Assembly (NCBI RefSeq): GCF_019139815.1
Contig: NZ_CP077079.1
Span: forward strand, 2,604,001-2,668,000
Reading direction: 5' to 3'
DNA: 64,000 nt
DNA from: Pseudomonas asgharzadehiana
GTDB taxonomy: Bacteria; Pseudomonadota; Gammaproteobacteria; Pseudomonadales; Pseudomonadaceae
The position numbers were made by a program, and so were the translations under genes. The notes under the pieces are model-generated. The model did no database searches, had not been told where the DNA came from, and saw only the letters and a program-made list of their open reading frames with translations. Shown here one piece after another: positions 54,896 to 64,000 of the stretch. Each line of letters opens with the position of its first letter. Position 1 is the stretch's first letter.

Positions 54896-56395
54896 ATGAC
54901 CACCACCATCGAGCACTACATCAACGACCAGCGCGTGAGCCGCGATGATCGCTATCAGGACGTCTTCAACCCGGCCACCGGCGAAAAAACCGCACGCGTC
55001 GCGCTGGCCAGCCGCCAGACCGTGGCCGAAGCCGTCGCCGCCGCCCAGGCCGCCTTCGACGGCTGGGCCGACACCCCGCCGATCCGCCGCGCCCGTGTGC
55101 TGTTCCAATACCTGCACCTGCTGCGTGAGCGCAAGGACGACCTGGCGCGCATCATCGTCGCCGAGCACGGCAAGGTCTTCACCGACGCCCAGGGTGAAGT
55201 CGACCGTGGCATCGACATCCTCGAATTCGCCTGCGGCATTCCCAACCTGCTCAAGGGTGAATATTCCGACCAGGTGTCCCGTGGCATGGACAACTGGACG
55301 ATGCGCCAACCCCTGGGTGTGGTGGCGGGTGTCACCCCGTTCAATTTCCCGGTGATGGTGCCGATGTGGATGTACCCGATCGCCATCGCGGCGGGCAACA
55401 CCTTCATCCTCAAGCCAAGCCCTACCGATCCGAGTGCATCGCTGTTCATGGCCGAACTGCTGCGCGAAGCCGGCCTGCCCAAAGGCGTGTTCAACGTGGT
55501 GCAAGGCGACAAGGAATCGGTGGACGCGCTGATCGAACACCCGGACGTCAAGGCCGTGAGCTTTGTCGGCTCCACGCCGATTGCCCAATACATCTACGAG
55601 ACCGGTGCGCGTCACGGCAAGCGTGTGCAAGGCCTGGGCGGTGCGAAAAACCACATGGTGGTGATGCCTGACGCCGATATCGAAAAAACCGTCGACGCAC
55701 TGATGGGCGCCGCCTACGGCAGTGCCGGCGAACGCTGCATGGCCATCTCCGTGGCCGTGCTGGTCGGCGATGTGGGCGACAAGGTCATCGCCGCCCTGAG
55801 CGAGCGTGCCAAGCAACTGCGCATCACCGACGGCCGCGACCTGAAAGCCGAAATGGGCCCGATCGTGTCTCGCGCTGCCCTGGAACGCATCAGCGGCTAC
55901 ATCGAACAAGGCGTGCAGGCCGGCGCGCAATTGCTGCTCGATGGGCGCGACTATGTGCCCACCGAACCCGGCCTGGAAAACGGCTTCTGGCTCGGCGCGA
56001 CGCTGTTCGACCACGTCACCCAAGAGATGAGCATCTACCGCGAAGAAATCTTCGGCCCAGTGCTGGCCTGCGTGCGCGTGAACGACTTCGCCGAAGCCGT
56101 GCAACTGGTCAACGACCACGAATTCGGCAACGGCGTCAGTTGCTTCACCCGCGACGGCAACATCGCCCGCGAATTCGCCCGGCGCATTCAGGTGGGCATG
56201 GTCGGCATCAACGTGCCGATCCCGGTGCCGATGGCGTGGCACGGGTTTGGCGGCTGGAAGAAGAGCCTGTTTGGCGACATGCATGCCTATGGCACTGAAG
56301 GCGTGCGCTTCTATACCAAGCAGAAGTCGATCATGCAGCGCTGGTCGGAGAGCATCGAACAGGGCGCGGAGTTTGCGATGCCGGTTTCCAAATAG
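54896..56395 (+). CDS. mmsA: Methylmalonate-semialdehyde dehydrogenase (CoA-acylating)
   Basis: 499 residues from ATG 54896, the standard length. MmsA signatures: '[26 protein letters not shown]', '[17 protein letters not shown]', '[15 protein letters not shown]' (no general-base Glu, as in CoA-acylating ALDHs) and catalytic Cys in '[11 protein letters not shown]'. It converts methylmalonate or malonate semialdehyde with CoA and NAD to propionyl- or acetyl-CoA in valine, inositol and beta-alanine breakdown. Controlled most likely by the divergent LysR. Only this mms gene is present here. Confidence 0.95.
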   Translation: MTTTIEHYINDQRVSRDDRYQDVFNPATGEKTARVALASRQTVAEAVAAAQAAFDGWADTPPIRRARVLFQYLHLLRERKDDLARIIVAEHGKVFTDAQGEVDRGIDILEFACGIPNLLKGEYSDQVSRGMDNWTMRQPLGVVAGVTPFNFPVMVPMWMYPIAIAAGNTFILKPSPTDPSASLFMAELLREAGLPKGVFNVVQGDKESVDALIEHPDVKAVSFVGSTPIAQYIYETGARHGKRVQGLGGAKNHMVVMPDADIEKTVDALMGAAYGSAGERCMAISVAVLVGDVGDKVIAALSERAKQLRITDGRDLKAEMGPIVSRAALERISGYIEQGVQAGAQLLLDGRDYVPTEPGLENGFWLGATLFDHVTQEMSIYREEIFGPVLACVRVNDFAEAVQLVNDHEFGNGVSCFTRDGNIAREFARRIQVGMVGINVPIPVPMAWHGFGGWKKSLFGDMHAYGTEGVRFYTKQKSIMQRWSESIEQGAEFAMPVSK

Positions 56396-56419
56396 GATTC
56401 AACAGGCACTCCAGCACCC

Positions 56420-56516
56420 CTGTGGGAGGGGGCTTGCTCCGATAGCGGTGGTTCAGTCGACCTCTCCATGACTGACGGACCGCAATCGGGAGCAAGCCCC
56501 CTTCCACATTTTTTTT
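56420..56516. repeat. REP doublet with T-run after mmsA
   Basis: TGTGGGAGGGGGCTTGCTCC (56421-56440) and the inverted partner ATCGGGAGCAAGCCCCCTTC (near 56485-56504) are followed by T8. The structure probably also serves as the mmsA terminator. Confidence 0.85.
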
Positions 56517-56525
56517 GCGTAAGGG

Positions 56526-56566
56526 TTGACGGCGTGGCGAACGCTGAATACTGTATATAAACACAG
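56526..56566 (+). promoter_or_regulatory. Sigma-70 promoter overlapped by a perfect LexA-type box, upstream of levansucrase
   Basis: TTGACG (56526-56531) and TACTGT (56549-56554) are separated by exactly 17 bases. The -10 runs into CTGTATATAAACACAG (56551-56566), which fits CTGT-N8-ACAG, the LexA (SOS) box, without mismatch. LexA bound here would block RNA polymerase. This arrangement is typical of SOS or prophage-derived promoters. Confidence 0.65.
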
Positions 56567-56596
56567 TGTTTAAGTGCTGATCACCCAGGAAGGGTC

Positions 56597-56650
56597 ATGT
56601 CAGCCACCCAAGGCACTGTGTGCAGTCATGGACTAACTCACCGGTATTAA
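56597..56650 (+). CDS. 17-codon leader ORF before levansucrase
   Basis: GGAAGG lies 5 bases before an ATG at 56597; the frame encodes MSATQGTVCSHGLTHRY and stops at 56648-56650, ten bases before the first levansucrase ATG. The short ORF could be a translational leader or the remnant of a phage gene start joined to the levansucrase gene. There is no proof of translation. Confidence 0.45.
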   Translation: MSATQGTVCSHGLTHRY

Positions 56651-56662
56651 AAGGACTTAATG

Positions 56663-57913
56663 ATGAAACACACAACGATCATCCCCACTCGCTGGACGCG
56701 CGCCGATGCGCTCAAAGTCAACGAAAACGACCCGACCACTACCCAGCCGTTGGTGCCTGGCGACTTTCCAGTGATGAGCGACAAAGTCTTTATCTGGGAC
56801 ACCATGCCATTGCGCACGCTGGATGGCACGGTGGTGTCGGTCGACGGCTGGTCCGTTATTTTCACCCTGACGGCCGACCGTCGTCCCCACGATCCACAGT
56901 TCATCAATGCCGACGGCCGCTACGACATCAAACGCGATTGGGAAGATCGCCATGGCCATGCGCGCATCTGCTACTGGTACTCGCGCACCGGCAAGGACTG
57001 GATCTTCGGCGGCCGGGTCATGGCCGAAGGGGTATCGCCGACCACGCGTGAATGGGCCGGCACGCCGATCCTGCTCAACAACGGCGGCGACATCGACCTG
57101 TATTACACCTGTGTGACTCCAGGTGCGACCATCGCCAAGGTCAGGGGCCAAGTCGTCACGTCCGATAACGGTGTGGAGCTACGCGGTTTCACCCAGGTCA
57201 AGGCGCTATTCGAAGCGGACGGCACCTATTACCAGACCGAAGCGCAGAACTCGACCTGGAACTTTCGCGACCCCAGCCCGTTTATCGACCCGGTGGATGG
57301 CAAGTTGTACATGGTGTTTGAAGGCAACGTCGCCGGCGAACGCGGCACCCACGACGTGGGCCCGGATGAGCTGGGCCTGGTGCCGCCCGGGCATGAGGGC
57401 GTGGGTGGCGCGCGCTATCAGGTCGGCTGCATCGGCCTCGCGGTCGCCAAGGACCTTGCCGGTGACGAATGGGAAATCCTGCCGCCGCTGGTTACTGCCG
57501 TGGGGGTGAACGATCAAACCGAGCGGCCGCATTATGTGTTCCAGGACGGCAAATACTACCTGTTCACCATCAGCCATAAATTCACCTACGCGGATGGGGT
57601 GACCGGCCCTGATGGCGTCTACGGCTTTGTTGGCGATCATCTGTTTGGTCCTTACACGCCGATGAACGCGTCCGGGCTGGTACTCGGCAACCCACCTTCG
57701 CAGCCGTTCCAGACCTATTCTCATTGCGTGATGCCCAACGGCCTGGTGACGTCCTTTATCGACAGCGTGCCCACCACCGGTGACGACTTCCGCATCGGCG
57801 GCACCGAAGCGCCCACGGTGAGGATTGTCTTGAAGGGCGATCGCTCGTTTGTGCAGGAGGCTTACGACTACGGTTACATCCCGGCGATGCGCGATGTGGT
57901 GTTGAGCCAGTAA
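56663..57913 (+). CDS. lsc: Levansucrase (GH68)
   Basis: 416 residues from ATG 56663, chosen over the adjacent ATG 56660 because AGGA lies 7 bases away. GH68 catalytic residues: nucleophile Asp46 in 'FIWDTMP', transition-state Asp203 in 'RDP' and acid/base Glu287 in 'TERP'. Each sits 16 residues earlier than Asp62, Asp219 and Glu303 of P. syringae Lsc3, so the N-terminus is shorter by that amount and the core is colinear. It splits sucrose and builds levan. No signal peptide, as in other Pseudomonas Lsc proteins that leave the cell by a poorly known route. Monocistronic, ended by a REP structure. Confidence 0.95.
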   Translation: MKHTTIIPTRWTRADALKVNENDPTTTQPLVPGDFPVMSDKVFIWDTMPLRTLDGTVVSVDGWSVIFTLTADRRPHDPQFINADGRYDIKRDWEDRHGHARICYWYSRTGKDWIFGGRVMAEGVSPTTREWAGTPILLNNGGDIDLYYTCVTPGATIAKVRGQVVTSDNGVELRGFTQVKALFEADGTYYQTEAQNSTWNFRDPSPFIDPVDGKLYMVFEGNVAGERGTHDVGPDELGLVPPGHEGVGGARYQVGCIGLAVAKDLAGDEWEILPPLVTAVGVNDQTERPHYVFQDGKYYLFTISHKFTYADGVTGPDGVYGFVGDHLFGPYTPMNASGLVLGNPPSQPFQTYSHCVMPNGLVTSFIDSVPTTGDDFRIGGTEAPTVRIVLKGDRSFVQEAYDYGYIPAMRDVVLSQ

Positions 57914-57961
57914 CCGCGGTGTAAAAATCAGCCTGACCCATCAGGTGTAAACCGATCCAAA

Positions 57962-58052
57962 TGTGGGGGCTTGCTCCCGATAGCAGTAGGTCAGTCAAGG
58001 TAGATATCGACTGACCCACCGCCATCGGGAGCAAGCCCCTCTCACTTTTTTT
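57962..58052. repeat. REP doublet with T-run after levansucrase
   Basis: GTGGGGGCTTGCTCCCGATA (57963-57982) and the inverted partner GCCATCGGGAGCAAGCCCCT (58021-58040) with a following T8. It likely ends the levansucrase transcript. The rest of the gap up to 58170 shows no gene. Confidence 0.85.
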
Positions 58053-58170
58053 TGACCGCGTTTCAACCTGCCTTCAGCACTCAAGTCCCCGCCCGCCAGG
58101 CCGATATAGCCACTAGGTGCATACCTGGTCGTCGTTCAGGTCAACCAATAAAAATCAAAAAGGGGTAGCC

Positions 58171-60156
58171 ATGACCATATTGCAGCGCGTGATCGGCGGA
58201 TTTGCGGTGTTGGTGCTGTTGCTGCTGATCATGGCCGGGATCAGCTATCAGAACACGCAGTCCATCGGCAGCCGCTTGACCATTATCACCGGCCAGTCGG
58301 CGCCTTTGAGCCGGGCCGCGAGTGAGTTGTACGTGCATATCCTGCGCGCCAACCAGGCGTTGCTGGCCATTCAGATCAGTGCCGACCCCAAGCAGATCGA
58401 GGACGGCAAGCGCCCGTTTACCGAGAGCGTCGCCCAGTTCAACCAGTTGCTCGACAGCACCCTTGCCTATACCGGCGAGCATGAGGCTCTGCGGGCGAAC
58501 CTGGCGCAGCAGCGTCAACAGGTCGCGGCCTACGCCGAGCAGGCGCAAGCGTTGATGACCTCCCACTTGCAGCATGTGCAGCAGCTGGTACTGACGCGCA
58601 AACTGCAAGGCTACAGCAGTGCGCAGGCGATACAGTTGACCAGTTACTTGCGCGACTACATCGCGCAGGCACGCAGTGCCGGCGAGCCGCAACAGGTGGC
58701 CGCCGCGGAAAAACTGCTGTTGGAAGTCAACAAATCCTACGATGGCTTCGCCGCTCATACCGTCACGCCCGCCATTGATAAATTACAGCGCGTGCTCAAT
58801 CTGCAGGACGAAGTGATCAGTTCTCGCGCCCAGGCCCTCACCTCGATTGACCCGCGAGCCGGGCGTATCGCCGGCGTGATGGTCAATCGCCTGCTGACGG
58901 ACCTGACCGCCCCTGACGGGCTGCTCCAGGCCTATCAAGTGGAGGCGAAACTCGCCACGCAGGTGCAGCAACAACGCGATGCGGTGGATGCGGCGCTCAA
59001 AGCCACCCTGGAGCGGATTGGCGAGTTCGGCAGCCAGTCCCTGGAGGTCGCCAACCAGGCCAGTCACTCGGCCAATGCCACCATCGGCACCAGCCGCAGC
59101 TTGCTGTTGATTGCGTGTGTGCTGGCGGTGCTGGCGGCGGTGGCGATTGGTACGTGGGTCGCCTTCAGCTTGCGGCGGCCGTTGGCGGCGTTCCGTGAAG
59201 TGCTCAAGAAACTCACCGCCGGCGACATGCGAGTCAGTTTCGATGTCAGCCGCAAAGATGAGTTCGGTGAGTTGGGCGGCTACCTGAACGAACTGACCAA
59301 GGCCCTGCAGAAAACCTTCCGTGAATTGATCAGCTCTGCCGATGCACTGGCCGTGACCGCTGGAAGCAACGCCTTGAACAGCGAGCAGACCACCCGCGTG
59401 GTGGATGAACAGAAAGACCGTTTGCAGTCGGCGGCCTCGGCCATGACGCAGATGGAAAGCACGGTCGAAGAAGTGGCGCGGCGCGCCCAGGACACCCGCC
59501 AGGCGGTGGACGATACCAGTGACCTCACGCACAAAGTGCAGGAGCGCGTGGCCGAGACCATCGTCAATATCCGCCAGCAGGCCGACCAGGTGAACAAAGC
59601 CACGCAGGTGACCGATGAGCTGCAGAAGTACGGGCAGAACATCGAGGGCATTGTGGTGGCCATTCGCACCATTGCCGAACAGACCAACCTGCTGGCCCTG
59701 AACGCGGCGATCGAAGCGGCCCGGGCCGGCGAGCAGGGACGCGGCTTTGCGGTGGTGGCCGATGAAGTGCGCTCCCTGGCCAGCCGTACGCAGGCCTCGA
59801 CCAGCGAAATCCAGGACATGATCGGGCTCATGCAGGAAAAAATTCACTCGGTGGTGCACGTGATGAACGAAAGCCAGGCGCAGTCCAGCCAATGCGTGTC
59901 CCTGGCCTCGGGCGCCGGTGATTTGTTGCTGTCCATGAGCGGCGCGGTCGACAGTATCCGCGACATGAATATTCAGATCGCCGCCGCCACCGAGCAGCAA
60001 AGCGCCACGGTGCAGGAAACCAGTCGGATGGTCATCCAGATCAACGATTCGGCCCAACTGACCGCAAACGGCGCCGAACAGTCCGCCGTCAGCAGCCAGG
60101 AACTGTCGGACATGGCCAAAGTGCAGCGCGAGCTGCTCCATCATTTCAGCGTTTGA
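58171..60156 (+). CDS. Transmembrane methyl-accepting chemotaxis protein
   Basis: 661 residues from ATG 58171 (AGGGG upstream). TM1 at about 8-27, a helical periplasmic ligand domain of about 280 residues, TM2 near 310-332 ('[22 protein letters not shown]'), HAMP, and a full signalling domain with hairpin '[20 protein letters not shown]'. The large all-helical sensor suggests a helical bimodular (HBM) or tandem four-helix domain. No CheR-docking pentapeptide at the end ('LLHHFSV'). It overlaps nothing but lies 17 bases before a sugar-binding protein gene, so the binding protein may present ligand to it. Confidence 0.92.
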   Translation: MTILQRVIGGFAVLVLLLLIMAGISYQNTQSIGSRLTIITGQSAPLSRAASELYVHILRANQALLAIQISADPKQIEDGKRPFTESVAQFNQLLDSTLAYTGEHEALRANLAQQRQQVAAYAEQAQALMTSHLQHVQQLVLTRKLQGYSSAQAIQLTSYLRDYIAQARSAGEPQQVAAAEKLLLEVNKSYDGFAAHTVTPAIDKLQRVLNLQDEVISSRAQALTSIDPRAGRIAGVMVNRLLTDLTAPDGLLQAYQVEAKLATQVQQQRDAVDAALKATLERIGEFGSQSLEVANQASHSANATIGTSRSLLLIACVLAVLAAVAIGTWVAFSLRRPLAAFREVLKKLTAGDMRVSFDVSRKDEFGELGGYLNELTKALQKTFRELISSADALAVTAGSNALNSEQTTRVVDEQKDRLQSAASAMTQMESTVEEVARRAQDTRQAVDDTSDLTHKVQERVAETIVNIRQQADQVNKATQVTDELQKYGQNIEGIVVAIRTIAEQTNLLALNAAIEAARAGEQGRGFAVVADEVRSLASRTQASTSEIQDMIGLMQEKIHSVVHVMNESQAQSSQCVSLASGAGDLLLSMSGAVDSIRDMNIQIAAATEQQSATVQETSRMVIQINDSAQLTANGAEQSAVSSQELSDMAKVQRELLHHFSV

Positions 60157-60173
60157 GCCGCAGGAGTCAGAAC

Positions 60174-61094
60174 ATGAAAGCATGGTTAATGCTCGCGCTG
60201 GGGGCGACGCTGTTCGTTCCGGGCCCCACCCAGGCCGCCACGCCCTTGCTGGGTGTGGGGATGGCAAAATACGACGATAACTTCCAGACCCTGCTGCGCA
60301 ATGGGGTGCAGCAGCAGGCCGGCGTCATGAACGCCGACATCTTTATGGAAAACGGCAAGGACAGCGTCGATTTGCAGATGCGCCAATTCCGCAATCTGGT
60401 CAATTCCAAAGTGGATGCGATCATCATCGCGATGGTGGACGGCAAGAGCGCGGCGCAAATGATGCAATTGGCCTCGCAGGCCAAGATCCCGCTGGTGTTC
60501 GTCAACCGTAACCCGAACCCGGAAAAGTGGCCGGCGCAGACCGCGTTTGTCGGCTCCAACGAGTTGGAGTCGGGCACTTTGCAGATGGAAGAACTGGCGC
60601 GCCGTGCCGGTTACAAAGGCAACGTGGTGATTCTGGTGGGCGACCCGGCCAACGCATCTTCGTTGATGCGCACGGAGGATGTGGAAAAAGTCGTCGCCAA
60701 ATACCCGGACATGAAAGTGATACAGAAAAAAGTCGGCAACTGGGAGCGCAGTCAGGCCGCCACGATTGTCATTGACTGGGTCAAGCAGGGCGTCGATTTT
60801 TCGATCGTCGCCGCCAATAACGATGAAATGGCAATCGGCGCGATCATGGGTCTGGAAAAGGCTGGCAAGCAGGCCAAGGACTATTGGGTCGGCGGTATCG
60901 ACGGCACACCGGACGGCTTGAAACTGATGGCCGAGGGCAAGATGGCGGTCAGCGTGTTCCAGGACGCCGCCGGCCAGGCCAGCGGTGCCGTGGACACCGC
61001 GCTCCGCCTGGTCCGCGGCGAAGTGTTGGAGTCGACGGTGGTATGGGTGCCGTTCAAGTTGATCACGCCGGAGAATCGCCAGGCGTTTGAATAA
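60174..61094 (+). CDS. Periplasmic sugar-binding protein (RbsB-like, type 1 fold)
   Basis: 306 residues from ATG 60174 (AGGAG upstream). Signal peptide 'MLALGATLFVPGPTQAA'. Peripla_BP_4 family: 'GVGMAKYDDNFQTLLRNGVQQQA', 'KVDAIIIAMVDGKSAAQMMQLA', 'IPLVFVNRNP' and 'AANNDEMAIGAIMGLEKAG'. Related to ribose/inositol/galactose-binding proteins. It follows a chemoreceptor and is not accompanied by its own permease or ATPase on this strand. The xylose importer on the other strand has its own binding protein. A chemotactic co-receptor role is plausible. Confidence 0.88.
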   Translation: MKAWLMLALGATLFVPGPTQAATPLLGVGMAKYDDNFQTLLRNGVQQQAGVMNADIFMENGKDSVDLQMRQFRNLVNSKVDAIIIAMVDGKSAAQMMQLASQAKIPLVFVNRNPNPEKWPAQTAFVGSNELESGTLQMEELARRAGYKGNVVILVGDPANASSLMRTEDVEKVVAKYPDMKVIQKKVGNWERSQAATIVIDWVKQGVDFSIVAANNDEMAIGAIMGLEKAGKQAKDYWVGGIDGTPDGLKLMAEGKMAVSVFQDAAGQASGAVDTALRLVRGEVLESTVVWVPFKLITPENRQAFE

Positions 61095-61131
61095 GACTGG
61101 CCACCTCGATCCAACCTTGAAATGCAGTCAA

Positions 61132-61221
61132 CTGTGGGAGGGGGCTTGCTGCCGATGGCAGTGGGTCAGCTACCGATAAGCTGGCTGATGCACCGCCATC
61201 GGTAGCAAGCCCCCTCCCACA
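61132..61221. repeat. REP doublet between converging genes
   Basis: CTGTGGGAGGGGGCTTGCTG starts the left unit and AGCAAGCCCCCTCCCAC ends the right one. The core reads GCCGATGGC/GCCATCGGT, a slight variant of the other copies. It lies between the binding-protein gene and xylH, which converge. Confidence 0.85.
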
Positions 61222-61250
61222 AGGGTTATGTGGTGTCGGTGAGAATGGGT

Positions 61251-62387
61251 TCAGCGCCGGCCCGCGCGCGTGCTCACGTCCACCCATACCGCCAGCACCA
61301 GAATGCTGCCCTTCACGATCATCTGCCAGTAGCTGTCCACGTCCAGCATCGACATGCCGTTGTCCAGGCTGGTGATGACCAATGCCCCCAGCAGCGCGCC
61401 GTACACCGTGCCCGAGCCGCCGCGCATTGAGGTGCCGCCGATAAAGCACGCGGCGATGGCGTCCAGTTCGCCCATGTTGCCCGCCGACGGTGAGCCGGCC
61501 GCGAGGCGGGCGGTGTTGACCAGGCCGGCGAGGGCGCACATCACGCCCATGATGCCGAAGATCCACAGTTTTACCGCCTGTACGTTGATGCCCGACAGGC
61601 GCGTGGCCTCCATGTTGCTGCCCACCGCATACACGCGGCGGCCGAACACGGTCTGGCTGGTGACGTAGCTGAACACGCCGAGCAGCACCAGCAGCAACAG
61701 CACCGGCACCGGGATGCCGTCGTAGCTGTTGAGCGTAGTGACGAACCCGGCCAGCACCGCGCCGATCACCCCTACGCGCACTACGTCACGCACCCGTGAA
61801 TGCGCCGCCAAACCATGCAAGGCGCGGTTGCGCCGTTGTTTCCAGGTAAGGAACAAGGTCAGCGCAAACAGCAGCACGCCCAGGCCCACACCCACGGTAT
61901 GCGGCAAATAGCCCTGGCCCACATACACCAGCGATGGCGACACCGGCGCGATGGTGGTGCCGCCGGTGATCCCCAGCAAAATCCCGCGAAACGCCAGCAT
62001 CCCACCCAAGCCGACGATGAACGACGGGATGCGCAGATACGCGGTCATGTAGCCGTTGGCCAGGCCGATCATCAGTCCGCACAGCGCCACCAGGCTCAGG
62101 TTGGCCAGCAGCGGGATGTGATAGACCACGTCCAGGATGGCCGCCAACCCACCCAGCAGCCCCAGCAACGAGCCCACCGACAAATCGATCTCGCCACTGA
62201 TAATCACCAGCACCATGCCGCACGCCAGAATCCCGGTGATCGACATCTGCCGCAGCAGGTTCGACAGGTTACGCGGCGTCAGGAAGCCACCCTCGGTCTG
62301 CCAACTGAAAAACAGCCAGATCACGGCCACCGCGATCACCAGGGCGAGCATTTTGTAGCGGGTAAACAGCTGTTTGAGCTGATTCAT
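61251..62387 (-). CDS. xylH: D-xylose ABC transporter permease
   Basis: 378 residues with about ten membrane segments. Conserved sugar permease signatures: 'MVLVIISGEIDLSVGSLLGL' and 'GELDAIAACFIGGTSMRGGSGTVYGALLGALVI'. It forms the membrane channel of the xylose importer. It starts right at the stop of xylG and ends the operon. Gene order and similarity of the partner ATPase to Pseudomonas XylG support the xylose assignment. Confidence 0.92.
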   Translation of the reverse strand: MNQLKQLFTRYKMLALVIAVAVIWLFFSWQTEGGFLTPRNLSNLLRQMSITGILACGMVLVIISGEIDLSVGSLLGLLGGLAAILDVVYHIPLLANLSLVALCGLMIGLANGYMTAYLRIPSFIVGLGGMLAFRGILLGITGGTTIAPVSPSLVYVGQGYLPHTVGVGLGVLLFALTLFLTWKQRRNRALHGLAAHSRVRDVVRVGVIGAVLAGFVTTLNSYDGIPVPVLLLLVLLGVFSYVTSQTVFGRRVYAVGSNMEATRLSGINVQAVKLWIFGIMGVMCALAGLVNTARLAAGSPSAGNMGELDAIAACFIGGTSMRGGSGTVYGALLGALVITSLDNGMSMLDVDSYWQMIVKGSILVLAVWVDVSTRAGRR

Positions 62388-63935
62388 CTACGCGGTCTTC
62401 CGATTGTTATTGTGTTGGCTGAGCGCGGCGGCGAGCACCTGTTCCTGGGTGAGCCCCTCGTTGATGAAATCGCCGCGCAGTTGGCCGTCACCGATCACCA
62501 GCACACGGTTGGACACGCCGAGCACTTCGGCCAGTTCCGAGGAGACCATGATGATCGCCACCCCTTCGGCCGCCAGCGCGCCCATCAGTTTGTAGATCTC
62601 ATATTTGGCGCCCACATCCACCCCGCGCGTGGGCTCGTCAAGGATCAGCACCTTGGGCTTGGCCATCAGCATTTTCGCCAGCACGGCTTTCTGCTGGTTG
62701 CCGCCGGACAGGCTGGTGATCGGCAAAAACGGGCTGGAGGTCTTGAGATGCATGCGCGCGATCTGCTGGTCGATGCTGCCCAGTTCCGCTTCGGCGTCGA
62801 TGCGGGTCAGGTGCGCGTAGGTGTCGAGCACCGCCAGGGTGATGTTCTGGCCCACGCCCAGGTCGGGAATGATGCCCTGGCGCTTGCGGTCCTCGGGCAC
62901 CATGCACAGCCCGGCCTGGATTGATTTGAGCGGCGTGCGCGTGTCGATCACCGCGCCGTCCAGCCACACCTCGGCGCTGTAGCGGCCAGGGTAGGCGCCG
63001 AACAGCGCCGACACCAGCTCGGTACGCCCGGCGCCCACAAGACCTGCGATGCCGAGGATTTCACCGCGCTTGAGCACGAACGAAATATCATCGACACGCT
63101 TGCGCTTGGGGTTGTCCACGTCGTAGCAGGTGACATGGCGCGCCTCGAAAATCACCTCGCCCACCGCATGGGGCTCGGTGGGGTAGAGGTTGCTCATCTC
63201 GCGGCCGACCATCTGCGTAATGATGCGCGGGATGTCCATGTCGGCCATGGCCGTGGTCGCAATGTGCTTGCCATCGCGGATCACCGCGATGGTGTCGCAC
63301 ACGGCGGCCACTTCATCGAGTTTGTGGGAGATGTATACGCAGGCCACGCCCTTGGCCTTGAGGTCACGGATGATGTCCAGCAGCACTTCGATTTCCGAGC
63401 GGGTCAGCGCCGAGGAGGGTTCGTCGAGGATCAACAGGCGCGCCTGTTTGTTGAGGGCCTTGGCGATTTCCACCAACTGCTGGTAACCGCCGCCGTACTG
63501 CGACACTGGCAGCGCCACATTCATGTCCGGCACCTTGAGTTCACGCATCAACGCTTCGGCGCGGTGGAACATCGCCGGGTAGTTCATGCGCCCGCCGGGC
63601 AGGGTCAGCTCGTGGCCCATGAAGATGTTCTCGGCCACCGACAGGTCGGGCACCAGGGTCAGTTCCTGGTGGATGATGACGATGCCGGCCGCCTCGGTTT
63701 CGCTGATGGACTGCGCCCTGAGCGGCTGCCCGTCCCAGAGGATTTCGCCGTCCCAGCTGCCGTACGGATACACCGCCGACAGCACCTTCATCAGGGTGGA
63801 TTTACCGGCACCGTTCTCGCCGCACAGGCCCACGCATTCCCCCGGCCGCACCTTGATATCGATGCCGTTCAGCGCGTTGACACCGCCAAAGCTTTTGACG
63901 ATGCCGTTCATTTGCAACAGGTAGTCGGCGGCCAT
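62388..63935 (-). CDS. xylG: D-xylose ABC transporter ATPase (dual domain)
   Basis: 515 residues from ATG 63935 ('[19 protein letters not shown]'). A GTG at 63944 overlaps the stop of the preceding gene (GTGA) and is the alternative start. Two ABC cassettes: the first with 'GENGAGKST', '[15 protein letters not shown]' and '[11 protein letters not shown]'; the second with a degenerate Walker A ('[12 protein letters not shown]'), '[15 protein letters not shown]' and '[12 protein letters not shown]'. This is the RbsA/XylG architecture and agrees closely with Pseudomonas XylG. Confidence 0.94.
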   Translation of the reverse strand: MAADYLLQMNGIVKSFGGVNALNGIDIKVRPGECVGLCGENGAGKSTLMKVLSAVYPYGSWDGEILWDGQPLRAQSISETEAAGIVIIHQELTLVPDLSVAENIFMGHELTLPGGRMNYPAMFHRAEALMRELKVPDMNVALPVSQYGGGYQQLVEIAKALNKQARLLILDEPSSALTRSEIEVLLDIIRDLKAKGVACVYISHKLDEVAAVCDTIAVIRDGKHIATTAMADMDIPRIITQMVGREMSNLYPTEPHAVGEVIFEARHVTCYDVDNPKRKRVDDISFVLKRGEILGIAGLVGAGRTELVSALFGAYPGRYSAEVWLDGAVIDTRTPLKSIQAGLCMVPEDRKRQGIIPDLGVGQNITLAVLDTYAHLTRIDAEAELGSIDQQIARMHLKTSSPFLPITSLSGGNQQKAVLAKMLMAKPKVLILDEPTRGVDVGAKYEIYKLMGALAAEGVAIIMVSSELAEVLGVSNRVLVIGDGQLRGDFINEGLTQEQVLAAALSQHNNNRKTA

Positions 63936-63940
63936 GGCGT

Positions 63941-64000
63941 TCACTGCCCGCCGATCTGCTCTTTGGTGTAGAACCCGTCCTTCTCCAACAGATCGATATT
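63941..64000 (-). CDS. xylF: D-xylose-binding protein, C-terminal 19 residues only
   Basis: The window ends inside this gene. The last 19 codons read '[19 protein letters not shown]' and stop at TGA 63941-63943, a few bases before the xylG start. Position before xylG and xylH identifies it as the periplasmic xylose-binding protein of the xylFGH operon; the visible part is too short for independent proof. Confidence 0.75.
   Translation of the reverse strand, partial: NIDLLEKDGFYTKEQIGGQ

Noticed and set aside
54788..56284. N-terminal extension of the LysR gene by about 500 residues
   Set aside because: The extension is antisense to mmsA; the LysR domain begins at ATG 54787.
56526..56566. Prophage remnant around the LexA-type box
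   Set aside because: No phage gene, integrase or attachment repeat is visible; only a promoter-sized element can be supported.
1..64000. tRNA, rRNA, riboswitch or insertion sequence
   Set aside because: None could be supported by reading both strands; no cloverleaf, conserved riboswitch core or transposase was seen.

Overview
The window looks like chromosome of a plant-associated Pseudomonas of the fluorescens group. Base composition is high GC and coding is dense. Several intergenic gaps carry the GTGGGAGGGGGCTTGCTCCC-type REP palindromes typical of that group. The enzymes closely resemble Pseudomonas aldoxime dehydratase, Fe-type nitrile hydratase, levansucrase and XylG. I found no tRNA, rRNA, insertion sequence, CRISPR array or phage structural gene.

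Layout. (1) 1-8931: an aldoxime-nitrile degradation operon on the minus strand: small ORF, oxdA, outer-membrane channel, amidase, nitrile hydratase alpha and beta, P47K-type activator, a soluble PAS chemoreceptor, and an acyl-CoA synthetase cut by the window edge. A divergent AraC activator lies at 8931, and a 21-bp-spaced direct repeat in the gap is its likely operator. (2) 9976-18208: a minus-strand set consistent with catabolism of homoserine or an O-substituted homoserine such as canavanine: PLP gamma-lyase, APC permease, LysR, threonine-synthase-like protein, Lrp, homoserine dehydrogenase and aldehyde dehydrogenase. (3) 18495-30697: a small lipoprotein, then a pectin/galacturonide locus: FadR-type regulator, KdgM porin, enolase-superfamily dehydratase, a peptide-type ABC importer with two binding proteins, and a GH28 polygalacturonase. 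Three similar 13-bp operators tie the regulator to its own gene and to the kdgM/dehydratase gap.

(4) 30721-33285: quinone-oxidoreductase-like protein and SDR, with a divergent TetR regulator and paired operators. (5) 33289-37335: a periplasmic molybdenum hydroxylase (2Fe-2S, Mo and triheme subunits), followed by a repeat-rich gap. (6) 38109-41739: LysR, MFS transporter and glucarate dehydratase. (7) 41822-50367: an ECF sigma/FecR/TonB-receptor signalling set, a divergent paralogous receptor under an apparently shared ECF promoter, and a third, Fur-boxed receptor. (8) 50609-51962: a frameshifted glycine-zipper protein followed by a two-TM protein, a candidate toxin/immunity pair. (9) 51988-56395: acyl-CoA synthetase, LysR and methylmalonate-semialdehyde dehydrogenase. 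(10) 56526-57913: levansucrase behind a promoter overlapping a perfect LexA-type box, with a 17-codon leader ORF. (11) 58171-64000: a transmembrane chemoreceptor cotranscribed with a sugar-binding protein, then xylHGF on the opposite strand.

Taken together the genes describe a bacterium that lives on plant compounds: aldoximes and nitriles, homoserine-type amino acids, pectin, aldarates, sucrose (as levan) and xylose. Chemoreceptors sit inside two of the catabolic loci. The least explained items are the levansucrase SOS-like promoter, the shared ECF promoter, the gamma-lyase/homoserine cluster and the broken toxin-like gene.
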